A DNA stretch of 64,000 bases from Streptomyces rapamycinicus NRRL 5491 (lineage in GTDB: Bacteria; Actinomycetota; Actinomycetes; Streptomycetales; Streptomycetaceae), in contig NZ_CP085193.1 of NCBI RefSeq assembly GCF_024298965.1, positions 4,960,001-5,024,000 of the forward strand. Reading direction: 5' to 3'. Both the position numbers and the translations under genes were made by a program. Under the pieces are notes generated by a model that had not been told where the DNA came from, did no database searches, and saw nothing but the letters and a program-made list of their open reading frames with translations. Numbering within the stretch: the stretch's first letter is position 1; each line of letters starts with the position of its first letter. Positions 42,969 through 50,573 of the stretch are shown here, one piece after another.

Positions 42969-43327
42969 TCACCGGCCGGCCTCCCGGGCAGGGCCGAACT
43001 CGGCGGCGACCACCTGGGCCAAGGCCCCACGTAACAGGGGGCTGTCGGGAGGTAGCAGTCGGGCCCGAGCGGGACGCGCCGGTGCAGTACCGGCCCGGTG
43101 GTGTGGCCGATGGGGGGAACGCCGATGTACGAGGTCGAGGCCGCACCGAGCGCCTGCACCTGCGGGAGGCGCCGCCAATACTGGGCGCCTCCCGACACGA
43201 TCAGCCAGTACATCTGTGCGTAGTCGGCGATGACGGCGCCAGTCGCCCCGCCGAGTAACTCCAGCGCTCGCTCACCGATCTCCACTGGAGCGCGCACGGC
43301 ATCCCAGTGGGAGCCGACCTCGACCAT
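42969..43327 (-). pseudogene. DUF6302-like small Streptomyces protein, apparent frameshift
   Basis: ATG 43327 gives MVEVGSHWDAVRAP then ERALELLGGATGAVIADYAQMYWLIVSGGAQYW and TSYIGVPPIGHTTGPVLHRRVPLGPDCYL. Similarity then continues one frame over as PDSPLLRGALAQVVAAEFGPAREAGR to the stop at 42969. The span is 359 bases, one short of a full frame; the break lies in the GGGAGG stretch 43047-43052. ATG 43405 is an alternative start. I associate this pattern with short DUF6302-type proteins next to XRE regulators; function unknown. Confidence 0.65.
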
Positions 43328-43482
43328 CTCTACGTTGTCCCCGCACGGCGGTGTCCATCGCCCTGCTTTACGGCTGCTGGTTGGCACGGGCTCCCCCGGC
43401 GTCATCGGTGATCAGGTGCTGACCGACCGTAAGGGCGCCGGGGACGGAGGAGGGGCAGAGGTTCTGCCCCTCGAACGCCGGT

Positions 43483-44733
43483 TCAGGCAGCCAATACGCC
43501 GATCTTCACTGCCAGTTCGGCAGCGCGACGGCGATGCACCGGAGACTTCGACTCGGTCTCCTCCAAGATGATCCGGCGCGCGTAGCCGTTGTAGCGGATC
43601 GTCTCCGGCGCGGCCTCGTACGCCTTGTCCAGCGTCGCCAGCGCGGTCTCCGGCTGCCCGTCCAGGTGGTAGCCGCGCGCCTCCTCGATCCGGTGCCGGG
43701 CTCGCCTCGGCCGTGACGGGATCGTCCTGGCGTCCGACTTCGCGGCCTGCCGTACGGACTCCCCGCCCGCGTGCGACTCGACGGCGATCGTGACCGCGTG
43801 CGCGCCCATGATGCCTCGGGAGAACGACGTCATGGGGTGGTAGTAGTTGGCAGGCAACCGCTCGGCCATCTCGCGGGCGGTGTCCCAGTAGCCCCAGGCG
43901 GCGCCGGTGTCACCGCGGCGGGCCGCGGTGTATCCGGCCTCGAACCGCAGGGCGCCGGCGATCGCGCGTACGTTGTCCGGCGCGTCCGGCAGTAGTGGGG
44001 TGAGGTAGCGCAGCGTCTCCATGGTGACCGCGTCGGCCGCGTCGTAGTGGGCGGGACCGCTGTCGCGGTGGGCCTGGGCGGCGAGCCATGCCGCCATGCC
44101 GATGGCGTGCGGGTCCTCGCTCTCCTGGGCCGCGACCGTGCCGCGTTCGGCAACGCGCCAGAGGAGCGCGGGGTCGGGCTGGTAGGCGATGAAGAACTGG
44201 CTGAGGCTGTAGACCTCGGCGAGGACCGCTTGAGCTGCCCGCCGTTCGGGGGCGCGGTCGGCCTGGCGTACGGCGAGTTGCGCATCCCGGATGAGGGCCG
44301 GCAGCAGGCCGCCGATCACTTCGCGGTGGTTGGGTGCGGAGTGTCGGGCGGACCAGGCACTTCGGAGACGTGCGCTCAGGTGCGCGGGCGACGGCGCTTC
44401 GCGGTCGGCGGTGAAGGGGAACGCTTCGATCGCGGCTCGTACCGCGGGCAGCTTGGCGTGACCGGGGCCGATGAAGAGGTCGACGGGCATGGTCTGGTCG
44501 CCGGTGAGCTCGGAGAGGTCGCGGACGCGCAGCACCTCGGCGACGCGCAGGATCATGGGGAGTGCGGGGGTGTGGAGAGTGCCGTTCTCGACCCGCTTCA
44601 CCCAACTCGGGGACTTGCCGAGGAGACCGGCGAGGACGGTACGGCTCATACCCCGGCGGGTACGGAGGACTTGCATCCGCTGGCCGAACACCAGCGGATG
44701 GTCAAGCGGGTCCGGGGTAGCGTCAGATGACAT
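43483..44733 (-). CDS. XRE-family regulator with large helical (TPR-like) C-terminus
   Basis: A 416-residue protein from ATG 44733 (AGAGAGGGG upstream). The HTH is FGQRMQVLRTRRGMSRTVLAGLLGKSPSWVKRVENG (residues about 15-55). The remaining ~340 residues are helical repeats with TPR-like spacing (RAAQAVLAEVYSLSQFFIAYQPDPALLWRVAERG, and so on). Streptomyces has many such regulators paired with short conserved genes, as here (42.6-43.4 kb). A transposon inserted 55 bases upstream of its start may have changed its expression. Confidence 0.9.
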   Translation of the reverse strand: MSSDATPDPLDHPLVFGQRMQVLRTRRGMSRTVLAGLLGKSPSWVKRVENGTLHTPALPMILRVAEVLRVRDLSELTGDQTMPVDLFIGPGHAKLPAVRAAIEAFPFTADREAPSPAHLSARLRSAWSARHSAPNHREVIGGLLPALIRDAQLAVRQADRAPERRAAQAVLAEVYSLSQFFIAYQPDPALLWRVAERGTVAAQESEDPHAIGMAAWLAAQAHRDSGPAHYDAADAVTMETLRYLTPLLPDAPDNVRAIAGALRFEAGYTAARRGDTGAAWGYWDTAREMAERLPANYYHPMTSFSRGIMGAHAVTIAVESHAGGESVRQAAKSDARTIPSRPRRARHRIEEARGYHLDGQPETALATLDKAYEAAPETIRYNGYARRIILEETESKSPVHRRRAAELAVKIGVLAA

Positions 44734-44789
44734 GGCCTTGCCCCTCTCTGTCCAGCTCGTCACTGCCAGGGTATGGGCAGGGCCGTTGC

Positions 44790-45641
44790 CTAGTTGTATT
44801 GACCACAAGCGTTGTTGACGCGGCTGATAGGTGGTTGACCATCGAGTGCGGTGTGGCACCGGTGGTAGTTATAGGTGTGCAGGAAGTCCGCCAGGGCTTC
44901 GGCGCGTTCGGCGCTGCCGGAGTACGGGCGTACGTATGCCCACTCGTCGAGCAGGGTGCGATTCAGTCGCTCTGCCTTGCCGTTCGTCTGCGGGCGATAG
45001 GGGCGCGTGCGTTTGTGGGCGATCCCGGCGGCGCTGAGGGGCCGGGAGAACAGCTGGGACCTGTAGCACGAGCCGTTGTCGGTGAGGACGCGCTCGACGG
45101 TGATGCCGTGCGCGGTGAAAAAGGCATTCGCGCGCTGCCAGAACGCGGAGGCGGTCTCTTTGCGTTCGTCGGCCAGGACCTCGCTGTAGGCCAGTCGGGA
45201 GTGGTCGTCGATGGCTGTGTGGACGAAGCTGTAGCCGATTACGGGGCTGCCGCCCTTGCGGACGTCGGTTGTGGCCTGCCGGTTGCTGCTGGCCTGCTGA
45301 CGGGGCATGATCCGGTGTCCGCCGCCGTCGCGATGGACCGTTGAGACGGGCATTTCCAGGATCGGGCCGATGTGTGCGGGGCCGAGCTTGCGCTCGCGCC
45401 GCAGCTCGCAGATGCGATTCTCGACTTCGGTGGGGGTGCGGTGTGGTGTCGACAGAGGACGGCTGGAGCGGTCGTACAGCCCCGCGTCGCCTTCGGCTCG
45501 CCAGCGGCGGACCCACTTGTGGGCGGTGGTGCGGGAGATGCCCATTTCGTCGGCGACGTGGGCCACGGGCCTGCCCGCACGGACTCGGTCGATGAGGAGG
45601 CGTCTGCCGTGGACGGTCAACCGCGCGTTGGGGTGAGACAC
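44790..45641 (-). CDS. IS481-family transposase with internal deletion removing the first catalytic Asp
   Basis: A 283-residue DDE transposase from GTG 45641 (GAGG five bases upstream). The HTH is VAHVADEMGISRTTAHKWVRRWRAEGDAGLYDRSSRP, and the integrase core has AIDDHSRLAYSEVL, VERVLTDNGSCYRS and RPYRPQTNGKAERLNRTL. At STVHR-DGGGHR about 40 residues normally present in IS481 members are missing, including the first catalytic Asp (usually in LVHVDxKKLGRIPDGGGHR). The reading frame is intact but the protein should be inactive. The last codon and TAG stop fall in the target duplication outside the element. Confidence 0.88.
   Translation of the reverse strand: MSHPNARLTVHGRRLLIDRVRAGRPVAHVADEMGISRTTAHKWVRRWRAEGDAGLYDRSSRPLSTPHRTPTEVENRICELRRERKLGPAHIGPILEMPVSTVHRDGGGHRIMPRQQASSNRQATTDVRKGGSPVIGYSFVHTAIDDHSRLAYSEVLADERKETASAFWQRANAFFTAHGITVERVLTDNGSCYRSQLFSRPLSAAGIAHKRTRPYRPQTNGKAERLNRTLLDEWAYVRPYSGSAERAEALADFLHTYNYHRCHTALDGQPPISRVNNACGQYN
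44796..44820 (+). repeat. Left terminal inverted repeat of the transposon
   Basis: A 25-base repeat beginning GTATTGACCACAAGCG; the exact reverse complement is at 47532-47556. The outermost base pair differs (T at 44795 versus C on the opposite strand at 47557). Confidence 0.95.
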
Positions 45642-45651
45642 GGGCACCTCG

Positions 45652-46779
45652 TCAGTCGATGACCGTCCCGCTCTGGGCGGGAGGTGTCTCGTGGGGGAGG
45701 CAGAACTGTCCGCCTGCCTGTTCGGCGAGGCTGGCACCGAACAGAGCGCCGGGTGTGTAGGCGCCCGACTGGCCCTCGCCGCAGGCGAGTTTGGCGGCCA
45801 CGGCGGCTGCCACCGAGGCGGTGTAGTCCATACCGTCGTCGGCGCGCAGCCAGCCCTCTCGGCGGATGCCGTCAGGCCAGGTGACGACCGCGTGCCCCCA
45901 GGAGTGCTGACGCGGGCGCGGGGTGTCCTTCATCTTGGCCTTGGCCATCTGATCAAGGGCGAAGCGTCGTAGCGGTTCGATGGACAGCAGCTTTCCAGCC
46001 AGTGGGGCCACGGCCCGCAGCACGGGCGAAGTGGGGGCCATCCCGGTGGTCACCGTGACGGACGGCGCATTGCTGGCCCGGTGGGCAGCGAGGAGCTCGG
46101 CGGTGGGAGCACTCGCGGACTTCGCCTGTTGCCCGTCGGGGAGGGTGAGGTTTTGGAGATCGGCGCCGAGGCGTGCGGTGACCATGCGTCCGCCGGTGTA
46201 GCGGCGCCCGCCGGTGGTCAGCATGTCGATCATCGAGGCGGCGAAGGCGACGCCGACGACTCCGGCGTTGAGGGACACGGAGGCCAGGGCGTCGACGTGT
46301 ACGGCGGCGGGGGTCGGGCGGTCCTCGCACAGCTTGATCACGACGGCCTCGGTGGCCAGCACACCGAAGCCGGAGCCGGTCACCAGCGTGCTGCCGGCCC
46401 GTTCGGCTTCCTGATGCAGGTCGAGCAGACGGGGGGCGGCTGTCAGGTCTGCGGCCAGGTCGAGGTAGTGGCCGCCAGGCATGCAGGCGCGGGCGAGGGT
46501 CGGGGCTGTCTCGGCGTAGTTGCCGATTCCGTTGAAGACCACAGCAGGTCGCTGCCGGGTGATCTCGGCAGCGATGCCGTCGACGCCGTCGGCGATGACG
46601 GCATGCGTGCCGAGGTCTGCAGCGGTCTTGCGCAGCCGGTCGCCGCCGCTTTCGCGTCCGACCAGAACAGGCTTGAGTCCTTGTGCGGCGAGGTGCGCGG
46701 TGACGGCCGCTCCGATGCGTCCGCTGGCGCCGAGGATCCAGATTTCTCCGGAGCGTGCGCTCTGTGTGGTGTCAGTCAT
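45652..46779 (-). CDS. Saccharopine dehydrogenase-like NAD(P)-binding protein (transposon cargo)
   Basis: A 375-residue oxidoreductase from ATG 46779 (CAGGAGC upstream). The Rossmann motif EIWILGASGRIGAAVTAHLA appears at residues about 10-30, followed by VFNGIGNYAETAPTLARACMPGGHYLDLAAD, typical of the saccharopine dehydrogenase/trans-acting enoyl reductase group. The C-terminus has a substrate domain with SWGHAVVTWPDGIRREGWL. Substrate unknown. Its promoter faces the TetR gene across two near-identical 21-base operators. The stop is 10 bases from the transposase start. Confidence 0.88.
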   Translation of the reverse strand: MTDTTQSARSGEIWILGASGRIGAAVTAHLAAQGLKPVLVGRESGGDRLRKTAADLGTHAVIADGVDGIAAEITRQRPAVVFNGIGNYAETAPTLARACMPGGHYLDLAADLTAAPRLLDLHQEAERAGSTLVTGSGFGVLATEAVVIKLCEDRPTPAAVHVDALASVSLNAGVVGVAFAASMIDMLTTGGRRYTGGRMVTARLGADLQNLTLPDGQQAKSASAPTAELLAAHRASNAPSVTVTTGMAPTSPVLRAVAPLAGKLLSIEPLRRFALDQMAKAKMKDTPRPRQHSWGHAVVTWPDGIRREGWLRADDGMDYTASVAAAVAAKLACGEGQSGAYTPGALFGASLAEQAGGQFCLPHETPPAQSGTVID

Positions 46780-46827
46780 GGGGTTGCTCCTGTCGTTCTG
46801 GAATGCAGGGGTCGTCCGACCCCACAA

Positions 46828-46882
46828 TGATGTCTCACTGTGTCATCACTCAGCCTAGCACTGATGACACACTGGGACATCA
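46828..46882. promoter_or_regulatory. Double TetR operator between cargo dehydrogenase and cargo TetR
   Basis: Two 21-base sites in opposite orientation (46828-46848 and 46862-46882) are reverse complements at 19 of 21 positions, each bounded by TGATG and CATCA and itself partly palindromic. Centres are 34 bases apart, about three helical turns, across the divergent promoters. Confidence 0.8.
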
Positions 46883-46899
46883 CTTGTTATCGTCCGACT

Positions 46900-47487
46900 A
46901 TGGCCAGATGGGATCCCGGAACCGCGGAGCGCCTCACGCAAGCGGCGCTTGAGCTCTACACGGAGCACGGATACGACAACGTGACCGTGACGCAGATCGC
47001 CGAGCGGGCCGGGATCACCCGCCGCTCGTACTTCCGCTACTTCCCCGACAAGCGCGAAGTTCTGTTCGCCGGCTCGGAACGGCTGCCCGCCGCAATCCGC
47101 GAGGCAGTCCTCGACGCCCCCCGGACCGGCTCCCCGCTATCGGCAACCCTTCAGGCCCTCGCCCGGGTCGGCACCACCCTCATCGAACACATCGACCGCA
47201 CCGCCGAACGCCGCGCCGTGATCGCCTCCAGTCCGGAGCTCCAGGAACGGGAGCGCACCAAGCTCGCCGCGGTCACCAGCGCGATCCAGGACGCACTCCT
47301 GCAGCGAGACATCGACGACGACAGTGCGAAACTGGTGGCGCAGATCGCCACCATCGCATCCCAGAACGCCTTCGACCGCTGGACTGACGCGCACGGTCAG
47401 AAGGACTTCGCAACCTGCCTCGACGCAGTTGCCGCGTCGCTCCGGGAAACGCTCACCGCAGACATCGACACCAGTCGCTCCGAGTGA
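46900..47487 (+). CDS. TetR-family regulator (transposon cargo)
   Basis: A 195-residue regulator. The HTH is AALELYTEHGYDNVTVTQIAERAGITRRSYFRYFPDKREVLF (residues about 15-57), followed by a helical C-terminus that has a TetR_C type form (ASQNAFDRWTDAHGQKDFATCLDAVAASLRETL). ATG 46900 lies 18 bases after the second operator. It most likely represses itself and the divergent dehydrogenase, giving the transposon a self-contained inducible cassette. Confidence 0.92.
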   Translation: MARWDPGTAERLTQAALELYTEHGYDNVTVTQIAERAGITRRSYFRYFPDKREVLFAGSERLPAAIREAVLDAPRTGSPLSATLQALARVGTTLIEHIDRTAERRAVIASSPELQERERTKLAAVTSAIQDALLQRDIDDDSAKLVAQIATIASQNAFDRWTDAHGQKDFATCLDAVAASLRETLTADIDTSRSE

Positions 47488-47531
47488 GAACTCCACTACC
47501 TTCTATCTCCCATCAGACCCACACGCCGGCC

Positions 47532-47556
47532 GTCAACAACGCTTGTGGTCAATACG
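47532..47556 (-). repeat. Right terminal inverted repeat of the transposon
   Basis: A 25-base exact reverse complement of the left end (44796-44820), followed after one base by the CCTAGT duplication at 47558-47563. It lies 44 bases after the cargo TetR stop. Confidence 0.95.
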
Positions 47557-47637
47557 CCTAGTGAGGTGGTTCGCTCCCAGGCGGTCGCTGCCGCGCGTGA
47601 CTGAGCTGCCGAGAACCTGGTCTGCCCGGAGGGGCCC

Positions 47638-48354
47638 ATGCACATCAGCGAGTTGGTCGGCACGGACGAGTGGGACACGGTCGAGGGGCGGCCGTACGTC
47701 GTCTACAAGTACGCCGCCACGCTGGACGGCCGGATCGCCGCGGCGGACAGCACCAGCCAGTGGATCACCAGCGCGGAATCCCGTACGGAAGTCCACGCGC
47801 TGCGCGCGGCCTACCAGGCGACCGTCGTCGGTTCCGGCACCCAGCGGGCCGACAACCCCCACCTCGCCGTGCGCTCGGTGAAGGACGACCCCAACCTGAA
47901 GGTCGCCGTGCCGATCGATGAGCAGCCATGGCGCGTGATCGTCGACACCAACGCCCGGACTCCGGCTGATGCCCGGGTGCTCGACGATGCCGCACCCACC
48001 ATGATTGCCGTCGCCGATGGCGCCGACGCATCCCACCTGGACGGCGTGGCCACCGTCGTACGGCTGCCCCGTGCGAAGGTCGGCCTGGACGTGCAGGCAC
48101 TCCTCCGTGAACTGCACCAGCGCGGCGTGCGCGCGATGTTCCTCGAGGGCGGCCCCACTCTCGCCGCGTCGTTCGTGTCGGCCGGCCTGGTGGACCGCAT
48201 CGTCGCCTACATCGCCCCCGCGCTCCTCGGCCGCGGGAAGAGCGGACTCGAAGGCGGCACCATTGAGACGATCGGCGACATCCTCCGGTGCGAGCTGGTG
48301 GACGTGGCGCGCTCCGGCCCGGACGTCAGGCTGATCGCACGTCCGCAGCGCTGA
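47638..48354 (+). CDS. RibD C-terminal-domain reductase (dihydrofolate reductase-like)
   Basis: A 238-residue stand-alone reductase. The family start is RPYVVYKYAATLDGRIAAADSTSQWITSAESRTEVHALRAAYQATVVGSGTQRADNPHLAVR, and the NADPH site is LEGGPTLAASFVSAGLVDRIVAYIAPALLG. In riboflavin synthesis the reaction is reduction of the 5-amino-6-ribosylaminouracil phosphate, but stand-alone copies act in other pathways too. ATG 47638 follows CGGAGGGG. No riboflavin genes are adjacent. Confidence 0.9.
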   Translation: MHISELVGTDEWDTVEGRPYVVYKYAATLDGRIAAADSTSQWITSAESRTEVHALRAAYQATVVGSGTQRADNPHLAVRSVKDDPNLKVAVPIDEQPWRVIVDTNARTPADARVLDDAAPTMIAVADGADASHLDGVATVVRLPRAKVGLDVQALLRELHQRGVRAMFLEGGPTLAASFVSAGLVDRIVAYIAPALLGRGKSGLEGGTIETIGDILRCELVDVARSGPDVRLIARPQR

Positions 48355-48445
48355 GTACGGCCTGGTTGCCCGCGAGACCTACCCACAGACACCGCACCAA
48401 ACATCGCCGCGCCGCCGCAAGGTCGGCTCGCCTACGAGCGGAAGC

Positions 48446-48490
48446 CAACATGAATGTTGGCAACATCGACGTTAGTAACATGCCAGTTTG
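48446..48490. repeat. Three tandem 15-bp iterons (YAACAT...GTTNG)
   Basis: Units CAACATGAATGTTGG (48446), CAACATCGACGTTAG (48461) and TAACATGCCAGTTTG (48476) share AACAT at positions 2-6, GTT at 11-13 and G at 15. The first unit is also an almost perfect palindrome with the preceding C. They occupy the convergent gap between the RibD-like and ROK genes. Confidence 0.85.
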
Positions 48491-48554
48491 CACCAGACCC
48501 TGTGGGGCGGCCGCTGCGTGAGGTGAATGCGTAGCCGGTGGCCCGCCAGTCCGG

Positions 48555-49544
48555 CTACGTGCCCCGCGTCGCGAATACCGCCGCGCCCAGGAGTGCCTGG
48601 TCCTCGCCGTCGGCGTGTACCGAGAGGGTGAGGCGGGCGAGGCGTGGGGCGTGGTGGGTGAGGCCGGTGGTGAGGGGTGGGCCTATCAGGTGCCAGGCGG
48701 CGGTGATGGAGCCGCCGAAGGCGACCGTGTCGGCCTCGAAGGCGGTCAGCCACGGGGCGGGGGCGGTGCCGAGGGCGCTCAGGGCCGAGGTGATGACGTC
48801 GCGGGCGGTGGCGTCGTCGTCGGCGGCGAGGGCCGTCAGTTCGCGCAGCCCGTCGACGGGACGGCCGGTGCGGGCCGTGTAGTGGGTGGTCATCGCCCGG
48901 GTGGAGACGGTGTCCTCCAGCGGACGGCCGTCGATGGTGAGCAGGTCGACGCGGCCCTCGGGCGGTACGCGCGGGTCGTTCTCGACGATCGTCCCGTGGT
49001 CCAGGAACGCGGAGCCGACCCCCGTGCCGAGGGTGACCGCGACGAGGCGGCGGCTCTCGGCGTGGGCCGTGTGCCGGGCGCCGAGCGCGAAGGCGGAGGC
49101 GTCGTTGAGGAACCGCAGTCGGGTCGGGCGCGGGTTCAGGCGGGGTGCCAGGCGGTCGCCGACGGCGAGGCCGTCCAGCGACGCGAACTTGCCGACGCCG
49201 TGGTAGCGGGCGATTCCGCGCGCGTAGTCGAACGGGCCCGGGACCGCGATGCCCCAGGTGTCGCCCCAGGTGCCGCGGATCCCGCGCGCGTCGGGGGCCG
49301 TCGCCAAGGCTGCGGGGGGTGCGGAGAGCGCGCCGTTGGCGGCCTCGGCCAGCGTCGTGAGGAAGTCCTCGGGGCCGATGCCTGGCGTCAGCGGCAGGCG
49401 GCGCCTGGTGCCGTCGGCGATCCGGCCCCGGTCGAGGTCGACGGCCGCCGCGGTGACATGGGAACCGCCCACTTCGAGGACGGGCACGAGAGAGGGCTCG
49501 TCAGCGCGTCGGTGCGGCACGGCATGGCCTCCGGAAGCCGTCAT
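48555..49544 (-). CDS. ROK-family sugar kinase/regulator (kinase-like)
   Basis: A 329-residue ROK protein without an N-terminal HTH, so kinase-like. The phosphate motif is VLEVGGSHVTAAAVDLD, then WGIAVPGPFD, the metal/nucleotide region LNDASAFALGARH and LVAVTLGTGVGSAFLDHG. The canonical ROK zinc motif (CxCGxxGCxE) is not present. ATG 49544 is used; GTG 49520 with GGAGG upstream is an alternative. It follows the LacI gene by 6 bases and belongs to the mannoside operon. Confidence 0.85.
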   Translation of the reverse strand: MTASGGHAVPHRRADEPSLVPVLEVGGSHVTAAAVDLDRGRIADGTRRRLPLTPGIGPEDFLTTLAEAANGALSAPPAALATAPDARGIRGTWGDTWGIAVPGPFDYARGIARYHGVGKFASLDGLAVGDRLAPRLNPRPTRLRFLNDASAFALGARHTAHAESRRLVAVTLGTGVGSAFLDHGTIVENDPRVPPEGRVDLLTIDGRPLEDTVSTRAMTTHYTARTGRPVDGLRELTALAADDDATARDVITSALSALGTAPAPWLTAFEADTVAFGGSITAAWHLIGPPLTTGLTHHAPRLARLTLSVHADGEDQALLGAAVFATRGT

Positions 49545-49550
49545 CGGCGC

Positions 49551-50573
49551 CTACCGCGGTGCCGGATGGTCGACGAGTGTGGTCGCGATGGTCACCCGGC
49601 GCGGCGGCTGCGGGGCGGTGCTCGCCTGGCGCTCGAACAGCAGCGTCGCGGCGGCCCGGCCGAGTTCGACCGGGTCGTAGGAGACGACGGTGAGCGGCAG
49701 GTGCAGCATGTCGGCGAGTTCGATGTCGTCGAAACCCGCGAGGGCGACCGGCTCCTGGTCCTGCGTGCGGTCCCGCAGGGCACGCAGCGCGCCGACCGTG
49801 TTCCGGTTGTTGGCGGTCAGCAGCGCGGTCGGCGGGTCCGGCAGGGCGAGCATTTCGCGCGCCGCCTCCTCCGCGAGCGCGCTGTCGCCCCGGTGCCGGC
49901 TGATGTACCGCTCGTCGAGCGCGATGCCCGCCTCCTCCAGCGCCACCGCGTAGCCCCGGAAGCGCTCGGAGCCCGTCCAGAGCGACGGCGGCAGGCCGAG
50001 GAAGCCGATGCGCCGGTGGCCGCGGGCGACGAGGCGGCGGCATGCCTCCCGGGTGCCGCCGAAGTCGTCGACGAGGACGCAGTCCACGTCGATGCCCATC
50101 GGCGGGCTGGCCGCGAGCACCACCGGGAGGTCGCGCAGCCGTGTCCCGCCGAGGTGGCTGTGGTCATGCCCGGCCGGGGCGACGACCAGGCCGTCCACAC
50201 CGCGGTCCACCAGGTCGGCCACCACCTCCCGTTCGGTGGCCGGGTCCTCCCCGGTGCTGCCGAGCATGACCCGGGCACCGTAGCCCACACAGATCTGCTC
50301 GAGGCCCACGGCGAGTTGGGAGTAGAACGGGTTCGCCAGGTTGGTCACGACCAGCCCGATGAGCTCGTTGGGGCCGCCCGAACGCAGCTCTCGGGCCCGC
50401 TTGTTGGGGCGGTAGCCGAGGGCCGCCACCTCGGCGAGCACCCGCTGGCGGGTGGCCTCGCCGATGCCGCGCTGACCGCGCAGCGCACGGGAGACCGTCA
50501 TCGGGCTGACGCCGAGCCGCGCGGCCACGTCCCGCATGGTGAGGGCCGGTCCGGACTCCGAATGCGCGCTCAT
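49551..50573 (-). CDS. LacI-family regulator of the mannoside cluster
   Basis: A 340-residue repressor. The HTH/hinge is ALTMRDVAARLGVSPMTVSRALRGQRGIGEATRQRVLAEVAALGYRPNKRARELRSGG, and the periplasmic-binding-like sensor domain starts IGLVVTNLANPFYSQLAVGLEQ. It overlaps manA by 4 bases. Likely targets are the GTTACCGATAAC-type sites between manA and the binding-protein gene. The inducer is probably a mannose-containing sugar. Confidence 0.93.
   Translation of the reverse strand: MSAHSESGPALTMRDVAARLGVSPMTVSRALRGQRGIGEATRQRVLAEVAALGYRPNKRARELRSGGPNELIGLVVTNLANPFYSQLAVGLEQICVGYGARVMLGSTGEDPATEREVVADLVDRGVDGLVVAPAGHDHSHLGGTRLRDLPVVLAASPPMGIDVDCVLVDDFGGTREACRRLVARGHRRIGFLGLPPSLWTGSERFRGYAVALEEAGIALDERYISRHRGDSALAEEAAREMLALPDPPTALLTANNRNTVGALRALRDRTQDQEPVALAGFDDIELADMLHLPLTVVSYDPVELGRAAATLLFERQASTAPQPPRRVTIATTLVDHPAPR

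Larger units (their letters stand above)
44795..47557. mobile_element. 2.76-kb IS481-type transposon with two passenger genes
   Basis: The element has exact 25-base terminal inverted repeats (44796-44820 and 47532-47556) and is flanked by CCTAGT at 44789-44794 and 47558-47563, the apparent target-site duplication. Inside are a transposase at the left end, a saccharopine-dehydrogenase-like gene and a divergent TetR regulator. Known IS481 elements are about 1 kb with only the transposase. Here the right end lies 1.9 kb beyond the transposase, so cargo is part of the transposed unit. It inserted between the XRE gene and the RibD-like gene. Confidence 0.88.
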
